Shown here piece after piece: positions 10,578 through 18,628 of a stretch of 64,000 nucleotides of DNA (position 1 is its first letter; every line of letters begins with the position of its first letter). The position numbers were made by a program, and so were the translations under genes. Source of the DNA: Legionella steigerwaltii. GTDB taxonomy: Bacteria > Pseudomonadota > Gammaproteobacteria > Legionellales > Legionellaceae. The DNA lies in the NCBI RefSeq assembly GCF_001468065.1, contig NZ_LNYZ01000020.1, positions 1-64,000 on the forward strand, in the 5' to 3' direction. The notes beneath the pieces were generated by a model. That model was not told the origin of the DNA. It saw only the letters and a program-made list of their open reading frames with translations, and did no database searches.

Positions 10578-10602
10578 TGCACCACACAAACGTGGTTGTG
10601 CA
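10578..10602. terminator. Hairpin downstream of the coiled-coil gene
   Basis: TGCACCAC (10578-10585) can pair with GTGGT and GTGCA in 10592-10602 across a 6-base loop. Flanking ctctct/agagag (10571-10576 and 10629-10634) could extend the structure. No T-run follows, so terminator function is uncertain. Confidence 0.3.
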
Positions 10603-10606
10603 CGCT

Positions 10607-10622
10607 CACGCATACGTTCACG
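10607..10622 (+). repeat. Short dispersed motif CACGCATACGTTCACG, copy 1
   Basis: A 16-base motif that recurs as CACACATACGTTCACG at 14713-14728 and, inverted and less exact, at 54265-54284. All copies are intergenic. It may be a remnant of a Legionella-type dispersed repeat. Confidence 0.4.
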
Positions 10623-10723
10623 TCAATGAGAGAGTCAATATGCTTTAACTGTATTTTATCCAGTTTCTTATGTATTATTTTTTTGAGCGATTCCCTAATA
10701 AATAGAACATACAGGAGGTAACT

Positions 10724-11437
10724 ATGTGTCGTAGAGGTTATGCAAACACTTTTATTGCTGCTTTATTGACTTTATTGCTTATTCCATCTTTTTCCTCTGC
10801 AGCACAAAAATCCAATCTTCGAGGGCAGCGTTATTGCGAGATTATTTATAGTAAAAATCTAATGGATTATGCAGTCTACAATACAATCGGTCTCAATGAT
10901 TGCCCTCAAAAAATTTGGGAAAAAATAAACCTTGACGACGTGAAAAAAGAAGTAGGAACGCAACATGTCCATTTAAATGGCCCTCGTTACTGGATGATTG
11001 ATGGAATGAAAAATTCCGATTTAGTGAATAGCAAGATTAAAAATTTTAATGGACTGGCCATGCGAGAAGCTGGAGTAATCCATATTAGCTTAAAGGATTT
11101 GTTAGTAAATCATCCTTATAAACAACGAAAAGTTGCTCGTAAAACAACTTGGATCTATGACGCGGGCAAGCCTGTATATGAGCTCATCGATCCTCAAGGT
11201 AATGTATTTGTTATGCAGTCCTATAGTGTTCAACTAATACCTCAAACGCAACAATCTCTTGCTCAGCTCGGTTCAAGGCTTACATTACCCAAGAACTGGA
11301 AATTCAAAATGGGGATTATTAAGAAAACAGAAACAGTACAGGCGATTGATAACATGGCTGTAGTTGTTCAAGATAATTTTTTCAACACTTATCAAAAAGC
11401 TACCCATGATTTGCTTGCAGATCAATCGATCTTATAA
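10724..11437 (+). CDS. Exported protein of unknown function
   Basis: I do not recognise the family. The protein (237 aa) has a Sec signal peptide at about residues 1-27: a positively charged start, then a hydrophobic core AALLTLLLIPSF ending SSA-A. The mature part is globular with two cysteines (C38, C60) that could form a disulphide in the periplasm, and no membrane segments. The start is secure because AGGAGG lies 5 bases upstream of the ATG. It stands alone between two intergenic hairpins, so it probably has its own transcript. Confidence 0.75.
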   Translation: MCRRGYANTFIAALLTLLLIPSFSSAAQKSNLRGQRYCEIIYSKNLMDYAVYNTIGLNDCPQKIWEKINLDDVKKEVGTQHVHLNGPRYWMIDGMKNSDLVNSKIKNFNGLAMREAGVIHISLKDLLVNHPYKQRKVARKTTWIYDAGKPVYELIDPQGNVFVMQSYSVQLIPQTQQSLAQLGSRLTLPKNWKFKMGIIKKTETVQAIDNMAVVVQDNFFNTYQKATHDLLADQSIL

Positions 11438-11452
11438 ATTTTTCAAACCTGT

Positions 11453-11481
11453 CTACGTACCGCGCTTTATGCGGTACGTAG
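11453..11481. terminator. Hairpin, probable terminator
   Basis: A perfect 11-bp stem, CTACGTACCGC / GCGGTACGTAG, with loop GCTTTAT lies 16 bases past the preceding stop codon and before the convergent Cys-rich gene. A clear T-run is missing on both strands, so it may be rho-assisted or only a boundary structure. Confidence 0.5.
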
Positions 11482-11536
11482 AGTAAATTGCTGGAAATCA
11501 CTCAGGACTAGTTCGCAGCATCCAGGCTGAAGAAAC

Positions 11537-12070
11537 CTACTCATTGACCACTTTAATGGGGAAAGGAGGCAATTCTTTATGAGCCTTTAAAAAGTTGGTT
11601 ATCTGCTCTCCATCCTTAACTGTTGCTGATGAATACAGTCCAGTAGTGCAGGTGTTTTTAGTATATTCATCTGTAACAATCATATAAGGTCCTTTATTGC
11701 GAACTACGGAGCATAGGCATTTTGCTTTTGCAGGATCTTTTTTATCAATGACGCAAGGACTATCCAAACACCAAGCCCAGGGGCGATCATTTTTGCAGAC
11801 TGCAAAGGATTTAATGGGATAATAGCGTGATTTCACAAGTTGTCCCTTATTGGTTTTCTTGACGCCAGAACATGGTTTTGTACCTACAGAGTATCCATCT
11901 TGCACGCTGCAGTGGCAAGTAACCCAACCTTTTTTTCCACCAGGTATTGGATCGCATGGTGCCGTAGTGCATAGGGCGAATTTGCTTTTACAAAGGGTAA
12001 AGTCAGAAGTTTTAGCTGCTATTGGGAAACTGAGCGCCAATAATAAAAATAAAAATAAATTTTTTTTCAT
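11537..12070 (-). CDS. Cys-rich exported protein with two duplicated modules
   Basis: Unknown function. Signal peptide at residues 1-20 (hydrophobic LFLFLLLALSFPI, then AAK). The mature part holds two related Cys modules. The first has CKSKFALCTTAPC and later CHC. The second has CKNDRPWAWCLDSPC and later CLC. The spacing C-x6-C-x4-C is identical in both, indicating internal duplication and disulphide bonding in the periplasm or outside the cell. ATG 12070 was chosen because AAGGAC lies 8 bases upstream; a TTG two codons earlier is possible. It follows the nitroreductase by 22 bp on the same strand, so it may share that transcript. Confidence 0.75.
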   Translation of the reverse strand: MKKNLFLFLLLALSFPIAAKTSDFTLCKSKFALCTTAPCDPIPGGKKGWVTCHCSVQDGYSVGTKPCSGVKKTNKGQLVKSRYYPIKSFAVCKNDRPWAWCLDSPCVIDKKDPAKAKCLCSVVRNKGPYMIVTDEYTKNTCTTGLYSSATVKDGEQITNFLKAHKELPPFPIKVVNE

Positions 12071-12092
12071 GAGCAATGTCCTTATTGTTTTT

Positions 12093-12698
12093 TTATTTCC
12101 ACACCAGAATTTCTGGTGATTTACGGGGTACTACTGGAGGTTCGCTTGCCGGAATACCGACAATAATTGGTGCAATTGCGGTGACCTCAGAGGAAAGATT
12201 TAGTTTTGTTTTCCACTCAGGAGAATTCAGTGCGGAAACAGCAAGACCGATAACACAAGTACCAAGTCCTTGTGCGCAAGCAGTCAACATCAAGTTTTCA
12301 GCAGCCAACCAACAATCTGCAGCGACAAAAGGGCCATGGTATTTACTGCAAATAACAATGAGTGTGCTTGCATTATAAAATGCATGAAAATCAGGATCAT
12401 TCACGAGTTCTTGCAGGTGCTTCATTTGCATTTTTGGATAATTATGAGCCTCCGCGTAAATCAAAGCTTTCACACTGTTGGATAAATGATTTAGTGTATC
12501 CTGGTCTTGAATTACAACAAAGGACCATGGTTCTTCATGCATGGCAGTAGGGGCTTGAACTGCCGCATCAAGCAATGAATTAATGACTGTTTGATCCAGT
12601 TTCTGTGGGGTGTAATTACGTACAGCGCGACGCTTATAAATCGCTTCAAGTTCGCTCATTAGCGGTTTTTCTTCTTTAGTTTTTTTTGCAGTAGCCAT
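12093..12698 (-). CDS. Nitroreductase family protein
   Basis: An FMN-dependent NAD(P)H oxidoreductase of the nitroreductase superfamily (about 201 aa). The FMN phosphate-binding motif RRAVRNYTPQ lies near the N-terminus, AVQAPTAMHEEPWSFVVI is the typical second block, and the conserved ENLMLTACAQGLGTCVIG segment lies in the second half, with the usual C-terminal P-rich tail. It is expected to be a soluble cytoplasmic homodimer. The ATG at 12698 is preferred to the upstream GTG because GGAGGAA precedes it at the right spacing. Substrate class is not predictable. Confidence 0.88.
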   Translation of the reverse strand: MATAKKTKEEKPLMSELEAIYKRRAVRNYTPQKLDQTVINSLLDAAVQAPTAMHEEPWSFVVIQDQDTLNHLSNSVKALIYAEAHNYPKMQMKHLQELVNDPDFHAFYNASTLIVICSKYHGPFVAADCWLAAENLMLTACAQGLGTCVIGLAVSALNSPEWKTKLNLSSEVTAIAPIIVGIPASEPPVVPRKSPEILVWK

Positions 12699-12861
12699 AA
12701 TTTCCTCCACTTAAAACTCCGTAATCCATTGAATCACAGCTCTAAAAAAATGATAAACCTCTGTTAAAGAGTAGGGATGTTATCCATAGCATCAAATAAT
12801 TCCAATTATGGTTCTTAAAGTCTGGTTCATCTTCTTGCTTTGTCAAGTTCATAAAATTAAT

Positions 12862-12936
12862 CTCGGGTTCCGCTACGCTGCACCCAGGCTACATTAATAG
12901 CAATCGTAGCCTGGGTGCAGCGTAGCGGAACCCGGG
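12862..12936. repeat. Dispersed palindromic element, copy 3, arms inverted
   Basis: Both arms are intact, a perfect ~30-bp inverted match, but in reverse order relative to all other copies: the CCCGGG ends are outside and GGCTAC/GTAGCC inside, around a 13-base loop (12893-12905). It lies between the nitroreductase start and the end of the upstream hydrolase gene. Confidence 0.85.
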
Positions 12937-12950
12937 TTTGTGTCTAAATG

Positions 12951-14573
12951 TTAATAAGAGAACGTTTCATGATGTTCCGACTGCTGCTTTAATTGATTGT
13001 TGCTTTTAACCGCTTGGTGAAACATAGAATAGTAAGTCAGTAAGGTATTGGGTGAATCTTTTGATAAGTGTGCGGCTTTGAAGGCATCAGTACGAATGTG
13101 TTTTTCCGGATCTTTGCTGATGCTGCGCATTTCAATAAGATCCGCGGTCACATTATGCGCATCAGACTCGGTAGTGCCTTGTAAGCGTCTTCCTTTATTA
13201 GCAAACTGAGCTAAATGTATTAATTCTTGTGGATTTTCAGCAGTCTCTTCTACGTGTTCTAACCTGGATAGAGCGTTCGCAGCAATAGCATTTGGCGCTG
13301 ATTCTTTTAAATGGTACAGCAGATTCTCGTTTGGTTTCTCAGCATAAGTGGATAATTCTTTCTTCCATGTTTTTCTGTTTTCATCATCCTCTGTTCCTGA
13401 AAGTAATGACACATGCTTTGCAATCGTCTTATCACCATTCCCTTCTTTAAACCAACCTGTAAACATGCCTAAGTATTTTAAGAATAGTCTACCTATCCCA
13501 TCGCCACTGCCTACCGTTTTGGGTTTTACAACGGTCAACGCTTTACGCTCTGCGGGTATTTCATTATATGCTGCAGCAGGATTCATATTCCAATTGATAA
13601 GATAAAGCAGTGGGGTAATCACTAAAAATTTAATTATCGGCTGAATCAGATAATGGACTATTTCTTTAATTCCAGGAATTAATTTAATGAAATTAAAGAG
13701 AGCGCTTAAAACTGGTAACTTGTCAGTGACCACATTAGCCATAGTACTCAATGTTCTGTCACAAAACAGATTAACGTGAATGCCCTCTGGATAAAGTTTT
13801 GAACGATAATCTTGTAATTTTTTGGCTGTTTGAGCTGCGGTTGCAGCACCTATTGAAAATCCAGTGAGTTCAATATGAGAAGGGGCTACCCCTTCTTTGA
13901 GTAAAGCAATCACCTGTGCAAAAAGGGCATTAACTAAGTCATCTTGACTCATCGTAATGCTGTTACTGCCTTCTACACCAGGATGATTATAGGTTATTGT
14001 TTTTAATTCAGGATGGTTAATGCTTAATTGCGCCAATTCACCAAAAAAACGACCGCAATTTCCAGCGTTACCTGAACAATGAATACGGTAATACCGATCT
14101 TCTTCGGGTATTGTATCAAATTGTGCGCTTGTAAAACTGAATGTTTCAAGCGTCACATCCCGACCAAAATCAGTTTGATACGGAGTTTTAGTATATTGTG
14201 TCACTAATTGATCGGCTTGTTCAAATCTCTTTATTTTGGGGTTTTTAGTAAACCAATCAAACCAACTTGAATTTTGCTCAACCGGTTTAGCTGATAAGTT
14301 TTCTTGAAAATCTTGATTGAAAATTTCCAATGCTGATCGAGAATCTTTACCTGTTTTGCGTGCAATAAAACCTATGATTGATTTTATTCCTGGTACTTTT
14401 TTTAGTGTACTAATTGCTTGGGCCGGGAAAATACCACTTGCCATAAAGAGTTGTGTTGGTACGAATAAAAAGATGCGCCCAATATTTTTTAGCCATTGAG
14501 AAGATGAAGCAACATAAAAACTTTCTTTTTCAAGAGATTGCTTTCGTGATTCAGATAATAATTTGCTTTGCAT
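12951..14573 (-). CDS. Alpha/beta-hydrolase-like protein, SdbB/SidB-type effector candidate
   Basis: A ~540-residue protein with a serine-hydrolase nucleophile elbow, GFSIG at residues 238-242 (Ser240), preceded by a strand (HIELT) and followed by the helix AATAAQTAKKL, as in alpha/beta hydrolases. Upstream YRIHCSGNAGNCG could form the oxyanion region. Hydrophobic stretches occur near residues 30-60 and 300-340 (IIKFLVITPLLYLI), suggesting membrane association. The overall plan resembles the Legionella SdbA/SdbB/SidB lipase-like Dot/Icm substrates; this is from memory of the family, not an alignment. ATG 14573 was chosen because a TTG at 14633 would lie next to the probable -10 box. Predicted role: lipase/esterase, possibly host-directed. 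Confidence 0.75.
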   Translation of the reverse strand: MQSKLLSESRKQSLEKESFYVASSSQWLKNIGRIFLFVPTQLFMASGIFPAQAISTLKKVPGIKSIIGFIARKTGKDSRSALEIFNQDFQENLSAKPVEQNSSWFDWFTKNPKIKRFEQADQLVTQYTKTPYQTDFGRDVTLETFSFTSAQFDTIPEEDRYYRIHCSGNAGNCGRFFGELAQLSINHPELKTITYNHPGVEGSNSITMSQDDLVNALFAQVIALLKEGVAPSHIELTGFSIGAATAAQTAKKLQDYRSKLYPEGIHVNLFCDRTLSTMANVVTDKLPVLSALFNFIKLIPGIKEIVHYLIQPIIKFLVITPLLYLINWNMNPAAAYNEIPAERKALTVVKPKTVGSGDGIGRLFLKYLGMFTGWFKEGNGDKTIAKHVSLLSGTEDDENRKTWKKELSTYAEKPNENLLYHLKESAPNAIAANALSRLEHVEETAENPQELIHLAQFANKGRRLQGTTESDAHNVTADLIEMRSISKDPEKHIRTDAFKAAHLSKDSPNTLLTYYSMFHQAVKSNNQLKQQSEHHETFSY

Positions 14574-14633
14574 AAATAACAAATCCTCACAATGTGCAGC
14601 AATTATCAAAAGTAATAAGTTTGGAGAAAACAA

Positions 14634-14664
14634 ATTATACTACAGGTTATTACTTAAAGGACAA
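14634..14664 (-). promoter_or_regulatory. Candidate promoter of the hydrolase gene
   Basis: On the minus strand TATAAT (14634-14639) is preceded by TTGTCC (14659-14664) with a 19-base spacer, somewhat long. The perfect -10 lies about 60 bases before the chosen ATG and argues against the TTG start at 14633. Confidence 0.4.
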
Positions 14665-14712
14665 TAATTGATCAATTTAAAAAATGAAATGTTCAAGGAA
14701 ATGTTTTACGGG

Positions 14713-14728
14713 CACACATACGTTCACG
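14713..14728 (+). repeat. Short dispersed motif, copy 2
   Basis: CACACATACGTTCACG, matching 10607-10622 at all but one position. Intergenic, between divergent genes. Confidence 0.4.
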
Positions 14729-14811
14729 AATATGAGGGTTTATGCGTTGTTCCATTTAACATCCCAAAGTTGCAATGCTATATTTTTGTAGATTGAATAT
14801 GGAGAGAAAGG

Positions 14812-15711
14812 ATGCGCTATTTATACCCCGAACCATTAAAAGCTGGAGATACCATTGGTTTAGTTACTCCATCAAGTCCTATGATTCCTGGTGTATTGGA
14901 AGTTGGTGTTTCCTATTTAGAACAAAAAGGTTTTCAAGTGAAGTTAGGACAGCACGTGAACGCTGTCGATCGTTTTTTAGCTGGGGATGATGAGTATCGA
15001 GCTAAAGACATTATGGATTTTTTTATGGATGATGAAGTCAAAGTAATTATGGCTATGGGCGGAGGTTATGGCTCACAGCGAATAGTCCCATTTCTTGATT
15101 ATGATCTTATCCAATCTCGACCCAAATATTTAAGTGGATTTAGTGACACTACTGCGCTTCAAGCCGCTTTATTCAAGAAAGTAGGACTGATTTCCTGTTC
15201 TGGTTTTGTATTTGGTGATTTGGCAGAAGGTAAACTTGATTCTTTAATTGAGCAGACTCTTTGGGCATGTTTAAAAGGCGAGTCATTTCAAATCAAGAAA
15301 GGACAAACCATGCAGCCTGGAATGATTAAAGGGAGGTTAGTGGGTGGGAATTTGGAGTCCTGGATTTCATTGATGGGGACACCCTTTCAACCGGAAGTAA
15401 AAAACTGCATTTTATTGCTAGAAGACGTTGGTGCTGAACCTTATCAAGTAGATAGTCGCCTTTCTCAATTGGACCTGGCTGGGGTTTTTACACAAGTCGC
15501 AGGTGTTATTTTTGGCCAATTTGCACGTTGTACCCCGAAGTATTTTCCAAAACGTGATGGAACGGTTGATGATGTTATAGAGGAGTGGGCATTACGACTC
15601 AAAGTCCCCTGTATTAAGAATTTTCCATATGGACATTTTTCTAGGCGATGTGTCTTACCTCTTGGTAAAGAGGTTCTTTTGAATGCAGATCAATGCACCC
15701 TCACGATATGA
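14812..15711 (+). CDS. LD-carboxypeptidase (peptidase S66 family)
   Basis: A serine peptidase that removes the terminal D-Ala from L,D-linked murein tetrapeptides during peptidoglycan recycling, or a MccF-like relative. The catalytic triad is visible: nucleophile Ser111 in GFSD (109-112), Glu204 in LLLEDVG, and His275 in PYGH. MAMGGGYGSQRIVPFLDYD is the usual block preceding the nucleophile. Length (299 aa) is normal. No signal peptide, so cytoplasmic. GGAGAGAAAGG directly precedes the start. The gene is alone on its transcript or leads into the histidine-phosphatase gene 58 bp downstream. Confidence 0.88.
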   Translation: MRYLYPEPLKAGDTIGLVTPSSPMIPGVLEVGVSYLEQKGFQVKLGQHVNAVDRFLAGDDEYRAKDIMDFFMDDEVKVIMAMGGGYGSQRIVPFLDYDLIQSRPKYLSGFSDTTALQAALFKKVGLISCSGFVFGDLAEGKLDSLIEQTLWACLKGESFQIKKGQTMQPGMIKGRLVGGNLESWISLMGTPFQPEVKNCILLLEDVGAEPYQVDSRLSQLDLAGVFTQVAGVIFGQFARCTPKYFPKRDGTVDDVIEEWALRLKVPCIKNFPYGHFSRRCVLPLGKEVLLNADQCTLTI

Positions 15712-15769
15712 TAAATGCTTATCAACTCCAGTGTTTTGCTGTACAATAAATAAGAATATTGTTTATTTT

Positions 15770-17017
15770 ATGGAATTGCGCATGTCGTCGTTTGCTGAAA
15801 CAGTAAAAATTATTCAATCAGAGTTGGCTAGTGCTAAGTCGAGATCTAACGAATACATACTTTTTCAATCTTTAGAGATAGCTTATTTAAGAGAAATTAA
15901 TGAGCTTATAAAACGATTAAACTCCTCGCAGGAACAGTCCAGTAAAATATTAGCTCAGATCCACGAAACAGACAGACTGTATCTTAATGCACGAGAAATG
16001 GAAATTACTGGCCATATCTTATTCAGTCGCCATGGAGAAAGCAGCCTTTTAGGGCAAAAAAAACTGGGTTTAAGCCCTAATGCATGCATTTCAAAAGATG
16101 CTGTACAGAATATGGCAATAACTAATCGTTCCAGTGATGCTTTATTATGTTACTCCCCTCAAGAACATCCTCCATTGATTGCTGTCTCGCCAATGAATCG
16201 AGCGATGCAAACTGCTAGCTTAGTGATTCCCCAAGAAATTAAGAATGCAAACATAGAGGTTTTGCCTTTTTTAACAGAAAATAGCATTTCACCTTCTGGT
16301 CATGATTTTCGTTCAGTTGCAGATATGCAGAAGTGCTATAGCCAGCTTTCTTTTTGGACTTCACCTCTTGAAAAAATTCTTTTAAAACTTTCCATCTGGA
16401 TTTACAGTGATCGGGACTTCGACTTACTTTATGAAAAGAGAAAAAGTGCTGCAGAGGAAATACAGAAGCACGGCAATAAAATTCTTTCTGATAGCGATAA
16501 ACCGGATGTTTGCCAAGACCTAAATTATCATGGTGATAAAATACAAGATATTAATGCTTTGATTGATCGTGTCGATCAACGAGATTGTTGGTTGTTTGGC
16601 CATGGAAAGAATTTCGCGGCTTTTTTTCAAGATGTTTTTGGTATTGAATCCGATTTTGATTATGGAGAAACTCGCAGAGTTTATAAGACAAAAGTTAATG
16701 GTACTCCTTCATTATATAGTCCTCCTTATGCTTTGATCATTAATCAAAAAACAGGAAAAATAGAAGGGAAATGTACCAGTGTGTCTGACATGTCCCTTCA
16801 AGAAAAACCAGCACCCTTTGAAGCCGCGGCCCCATCTGAAGGAGCTACCATCCCCAATGTACCAAAGGTGATGACTCAACTTGGGAACTCTGTAGTACAA
16901 GCACAAGAAAAAGGAACTCTTGAGAGAAGAACCCTGGAAGATTCAGTAGATGTTGAAGAGCAACACACAGAAAAAAATCATCATGAGAGTAGCCCTCTGA
17001 TAACTAAGGGCTGTTGA
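15770..17017 (+). CDS. Histidine-phosphatase-domain protein, effector candidate
   Basis: A ~415-residue protein with a helical N-terminus (residues ~10-75, coiled-coil-like), then a phosphoglycerate-mutase-type histidine phosphatase core. RHGES at 87-91 gives catalytic His88. VSPMNRAMQTASL is the conserved Arg segment that follows. FGHGKN near residue 285 fits the second catalytic His. The last ~90 residues are a polar, Glu-rich, disordered tail ending in a Ser/Thr-rich stretch, as in many Dot/Icm substrates. The start is uncertain: ATG 15770, ATG 15782 (weak GGA before it) or 15683, which would overlap the previous gene. Substrate could be a phosphoprotein, sugar phosphate or inositide. Confidence 0.75.
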   Translation: MELRMSSFAETVKIIQSELASAKSRSNEYILFQSLEIAYLREINELIKRLNSSQEQSSKILAQIHETDRLYLNAREMEITGHILFSRHGESSLLGQKKLGLSPNACISKDAVQNMAITNRSSDALLCYSPQEHPPLIAVSPMNRAMQTASLVIPQEIKNANIEVLPFLTENSISPSGHDFRSVADMQKCYSQLSFWTSPLEKILLKLSIWIYSDRDFDLLYEKRKSAAEEIQKHGNKILSDSDKPDVCQDLNYHGDKIQDINALIDRVDQRDCWLFGHGKNFAAFFQDVFGIESDFDYGETRRVYKTKVNGTPSLYSPPYALIINQKTGKIEGKCTSVSDMSLQEKPAPFEAAAPSEGATIPNVPKVMTQLGNSVVQAQEKGTLERRTLEDSVDVEEQHTEKNHHESSPLITKGC

Positions 17018-17113
17018 TTTTTACTTATAACCGGTTTTGTAACCATTTACGTGTTAATGCGATAAATGATAAAGTGGTTAAGAGGCTCTGGCTTGATAAA
17101 AGTGAATTTGGAT

Positions 17114-17779
17114 ATGATGCTTGACGCAATTATCTTTGATTTTGATGGAGTTATTTTAGACAGTGAACCCATTCATTATGAAGCATATTGTCTTGTACTT
17201 AAGCCATTAGGGATAGCAATAAGTTATGCAGAGTATATGGAAAAATATCTGGGTTTATCCGACAAAGACGCGTTCCCAAAGCTACTTCACCATAAAGGAT
17301 TGAGTTATTCCGAGGCAGAAGTTCAACGTCTAATGCAGCAAAAAACGGCGATCTATACGAACATTATTAGTACATCTGACTCCTTGCCTTTGATTGTAGA
17401 CTTTGATCAGTTTCTTTTTAAAATTGCTCCTAAGGTAAAAAAAATTGCTATTTGTAGTGGCTCTAGTCGTGGCGAGATAACCACAGTACTTTCAAAAGTA
17501 AGGCAGGGAAAATTACATGCTTATTTTGATACGATTGTTACTGCTGAGGATGTACAGGTTGGAAAACCATCGCCCGAAGGATATTTATTAACTGCTAAAC
17601 GTTTAGATGTTGCTCCTGAACGTTGTTTGGTTATCGAAGACACACCTTATGGCGTAAAGGCAGCTAAAGCAGCGGGGATGCAGGTGATCGGTTTGATGAC
17701 TACTTATGATCGACATCACTTTTTAACTGCAGATAAAGTTATTACCGGATATAGACAATTATTGGCGAGAGTTTGGTAA
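17114..17779 (+). CDS. HAD-superfamily hydrolase, beta-phosphoglucomutase-like
   Basis: A cytoplasmic phosphatase or phosphomutase of HAD subfamily IA. Motif I FDFDGVILDSEP has the nucleophile Asp9 and acid Asp11, counting from the ATG at 17114. Motif II is ICSGSSR, motif III GKPSPEGY with its Lys, and motif IV VIEDTPYGVKAAKAAGM. The helical cap lies between motifs I and II. Length ~221 aa is typical. The open frame extends to 17066, but that extension is not conserved-looking and would precede the first strand. Members act on sugar phosphates or phosphoglycolate; the exact substrate is not inferable. Confidence 0.85.
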   Translation: MMLDAIIFDFDGVILDSEPIHYEAYCLVLKPLGIAISYAEYMEKYLGLSDKDAFPKLLHHKGLSYSEAEVQRLMQQKTAIYTNIISTSDSLPLIVDFDQFLFKIAPKVKKIAICSGSSRGEITTVLSKVRQGKLHAYFDTIVTAEDVQVGKPSPEGYLLTAKRLDVAPERCLVIEDTPYGVKAAKAAGMQVIGLMTTYDRHHFLTADKVITGYRQLLARVW

Positions 17780-17818
17780 GGGAAAAGCCATATTTGGCGT
17801 ATTTTGAGTGAAAAGGAA

Positions 17819-17848
17819 CTCTCAACCTACACTCAAATCTGACTTTCC
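17819..17848. repeat. 30-bp dispersed repeat, copy 1
   Basis: The 30 bases beginning CTCTCAACCTACACTC recur as an exact reverse complement at 31000-31029. Both copies are intergenic. No open frame or hairpin explains the conservation. Confidence 0.7.
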
Positions 17849-17883
17849 ATCAGGATTCGTTATTTGCAAGATTGCTTAGCTGT

Positions 17884-17961
17884 GTAGCCTGGGTGCAGCG
17901 CAGCGAAACCCGGGATCGATAAACTGCATTCCCGGGTTCCGCTGCGCTGCACCCAGGCTAC
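17884..17961. repeat. Dispersed palindromic element, copy 4
   Basis: Complete copy with both arms of the cagcgcagcg type, between the convergent HAD and acetyltransferase genes. Confidence 0.9.
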
Positions 17962-17995
17962 TAAGCTACAAAGCGTTCAAGATAATAGATTTGCT

Positions 17996-18526
17996 CTATT
18001 GATTTGCCAACCAGTCTTCATAGGTTAAGGCAAAACGAAAATGATCACACCATACACCATTTATTTTTAAATATCTGGGTGAGAATCCTTCTTTGAAAAA
18101 TCCATTTTGGATTGCTAAATTTATGGATGAAGTATTCGCGGGTTGGATGTTTGCTTCGATTCGGTGCAGTTTTAAGTCTAAAAAAATTTCTTTTAAAACC
18201 AATTTTAACGCCTGGCTCATTAAGCCTTGTCCTGCATAGGTTACCGACGCAAAATAGCCCAAATAGGCACTTTGAAACACACCTTGCACGATTTCACTAA
18301 TATTAAAGACCCCAATAATGTCTTCGTTTTGGTTTAGTGCTAAAAAACATCGACGGTCTGCTTGTAAGGATTTTTGTAAATAAGCCTGGAATTCCTCATG
18401 GGTTTGGGGTGCAGTAACAAAAGGGTAATGAAAATCACGACTTTTCTGCATGGTTAGGAGAAAATCAACCTCATCGATCTGATTTAATTGACGCAGATGT
18501 ATTGTATTTGTTGCGTGCATAAACAT
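17996..18526 (-). CDS. GNAT-family N-acetyltransferase (RimJ/RimL-like)
   Basis: An acetyl-CoA-dependent acetyltransferase of 176 aa. The N-terminal IHLRQLNQIDEVDFL strand-helix is typical. The acetyl-CoA loop is YAGQGLMSQAL (Q/R-x-x-G-x-G/A type). The C-terminal HRIEANIQPANTSSINLAIQNGFFKEG is the signature block of RimJ/RimL-type enzymes. It would act on an N-terminal amine or a small molecule in the cytoplasm. Two ATGs are possible (18526 and 18520), with no strong Shine-Dalgarno for either. It faces the HAD gene across a palindromic repeat and stands alone. Confidence 0.85.
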   Translation of the reverse strand: MFMHATNTIHLRQLNQIDEVDFLLTMQKSRDFHYPFVTAPQTHEEFQAYLQKSLQADRRCFLALNQNEDIIGVFNISEIVQGVFQSAYLGYFASVTYAGQGLMSQALKLVLKEIFLDLKLHRIEANIQPANTSSINLAIQNGFFKEGFSPRYLKINGVWCDHFRFALTYEDWLANQ

Positions 18527-18628
18527 GGAGGGTTAGAAAAGAACTCATTTTATCATAATTCTTCTAAAGAGTTTATCGCTTAAGAGAATAGGGTAACAAC
18601 ATTGGCTAGAATAAGGGAAGGTCTTAAT

